A stretch of 64,000 bases of DNA, from NCBI RefSeq assembly GCF_001612805.1, contig NZ_BDBD01000007.1, positions 1-64,000 on the forward strand. The letters are read 5' to 3'. The translations under genes were made by a program, and so were the position numbers. Position 1 is the stretch's first letter, and each line of letters starts with the position of its first letter. A model generated the notes under the pieces. The model ran no database searches. It saw nothing but the letters and a program-made list of their open reading frames with translations, and was not told the DNA's origin. This DNA comes from Nocardia coubleae NBRC 108252 (GTDB taxonomy: Bacteria; Actinomycetota; Actinomycetes; Mycobacteriales; Mycobacteriaceae). Below are positions 63,050-64,000 of this stretch, in pieces.

Positions 63050-64000
63050 ATGGGCGCAGGACACGGGCACGACCACGGGGTGTCGGCCGACAGCGACAAA
63101 CGCTGGCTGGCGGGCGCGCTGGCCCTGATCGTCACGTTCCTGATCGGCGAGGTCATCGTCGGTATCGTCGCCGATTCGCTGGCACTGCTGTCCGACGCCG
63201 CGCATATGACCACCGACGCCGCGTCCATCGCGCTGGCGCTGTGGGCGATCCGGTTGGCCGCGCGTCCGCCGAAGGGACGGATGACCTTCGGCTGGAAGCG
63301 GGTGGAGATCCTGTCCGCCCAGGCCAACGGGCTCACCCTGCTGCTGCTCGCGCTGTGGCTCGGTTACGAGGCGATCCGCAGGCTGTTCGAGCCGCCGGAA
63401 GTGCACGGCGGCCTCGTGCTCGTCACCGCACTGGTCGGCGTGGCCGTGAATGTGCTCGCCACCTGGATGATCAGCCGCGCCGACCGGACGAGCCTGAATA
63501 TCGAGGGCGCCTACCAGCACATCCTCAACGACCTGTTCGCGTTCATCGCCACCGCTGTCGCGGGTGTGGTCATCATCCTGACGGGCTGGGCCCGCGCCGA
63601 TATCGTCGCCACTCTGATCGTGGTCGCGCTGATGATCAAGGCGGGTGTCGGGCTGATCCGCGCGTCGAGCCGCATCTTCCTCGAGGCCGCCCCCGACTAC
63701 CTCGATCCCGCACAGATCGACACCGACATCCGCGCCCGCGACGGCGTGGTCGGCGTGCACGATCTGCACATCTGGGAGATCACCTCCGGCTCGCCCGCCC
63801 TGTCGGCGCACATCCTGGTGCAGCCGGGCCGCGATTGCCACGCGGTGCGCGAAGACGTGGCGCACATGCTCGACCACGACCACCACATCAGCCACGTCAC
63901 CCTGCAGGTCGACCACGCCACCCCGGAGGTGCTCGCGATCGGCAACCGGCAGAGCAGCGCCTGCGGCGACACCCACACAGCCGAAGCGCCGCACACGCAC
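63050..64000 (+). CDS. Cation diffusion facilitator (Zn/Co/Cd exporter), 3' end beyond window
   Basis: Partial gene, 317 codons without a stop before the window ends. A His-rich N-terminus (GHGHDHG), six predicted helices, and the two CDF metal sites: SDAAHMTTD (helix 2) and HILND (helix 5). A cytoplasmic C-terminal domain follows and the visible end is His-rich (DTHTAEAPHTH). Exports Zn2+ or similar in exchange for protons. GGAGAGGGG before ATG 63050. An A/T-rich imperfect dyad (GCATACATAGCG ... TGCATATG, about 62993-63013) upstream could be an ArsR-type metal operator, at low confidence. Confidence 0.93.
   Translation, partial: MGAGHGHDHGVSADSDKRWLAGALALIVTFLIGEVIVGIVADSLALLSDAAHMTTDAASIALALWAIRLAARPPKGRMTFGWKRVEILSAQANGLTLLLLALWLGYEAIRRLFEPPEVHGGLVLVTALVGVAVNVLATWMISRADRTSLNIEGAYQHILNDLFAFIATAVAGVVIILTGWARADIVATLIVVALMIKAGVGLIRASSRIFLEAAPDYLDPAQIDTDIRARDGVVGVHDLHIWEITSGSPALSAHILVQPGRDCHAVREDVAHMLDHDHHISHVTLQVDHATPEVLAIGNRQSSACGDTHTAEAPHTH

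Overview
The window is high-GC actinobacterial chromosome, most likely Nocardia or a close relative in the Nocardiaceae. The reasons are the strong G/C bias at third codon positions, frequent GTG/TTG starts, a mycobacterial-style gene order (ABC ATPase, serB, ctaD ... fecB-like ... nrdF ... nrdE-nrdI-nrdH), many DUF3558-type lipoproteins and F420/LLM-type enzymes. As I recall the M. tuberculosis H37Rv map, the Rv3041c-serB2-ctaD-fecB run is contiguous there. Here the ctaD and fecB-like genes are separated by about 20 kb of accessory DNA. No rRNA, tRNA, CRISPR array, transposase or integrase was seen.

0-5.6 kb, housekeeping on the minus strand: soluble ABC ATPase with a small membrane protein, PTH2-type peptidyl-tRNA hydrolase, chagasin-like lipoprotein, SerB, a clear intrinsic terminator, CtaD. 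5.9-22.4 kb, an apparently undescribed NRPS locus: a 136-residue protein resembling only the N-terminal part of an adenylation domain, then a single 4450-residue NRPS (C-A-T-E / C-A-T / C-A-T-E-TE), translationally coupled to a DrrA-like ATPase and two ABC-2 permeases. The predicted product is a three-residue, possibly N-acylated peptide with D-L-D configuration. Residues 2 and 3 are predicted to be the same amino acid, because modules 2 and 3 share an identical ten-residue specificity code.

22.6-31.4 kb: VOC protein, a PQQ-propeller membrane gene broken by one in-frame TAG, FecB-like lipoprotein, Tat-exported intradiol dioxygenase-like protein, a complete tctCBA tricarboxylate transporter, alpha/beta hydrolase. 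31.5-40.6 kb: a non-mycobacterial type of ArgS, NrdF with paired NrdR-like boxes, two paralogous lipoproteins flanking a metP-metS amino-acid importer, and MgtE preceded by a 19-codon proline-rich leader ORF. 40.7-47.5 kb: TetR/DUF899 pair, LLM oxidoreductase, lipoprotein, unknown membrane protein, and the nadR-pnuC salvage operon flanked by two paralogous RDD-like proteins that share a 17-bp upstream element.

47.5-54.9 kb: nrdHIE with matching NrdR-like boxes, FMN reductase/TetR divergent pair, nadE, a decayed regulator fragment, AhpD-like protein, dehalogenase-type hydrolase. 54.9-60.2 kb: molybdenum cofactor genes (moaA-moaD divergent from moeA, a moaC-mogA fusion and moaE) and a CobW GTPase. 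60.3-64 kb: Ami1-like cell-wall amidase with a 17-residue tandem repeat, an ECF sigma factor with a Cys/His N-terminus, and a CDF metal exporter cut by the window edge.

Start codons were re-chosen where a better ribosome binding site, a family start or a 4-bp ATGA/GTGA coupling supported it. Functions rest on motif recognition by eye; no database search was run.
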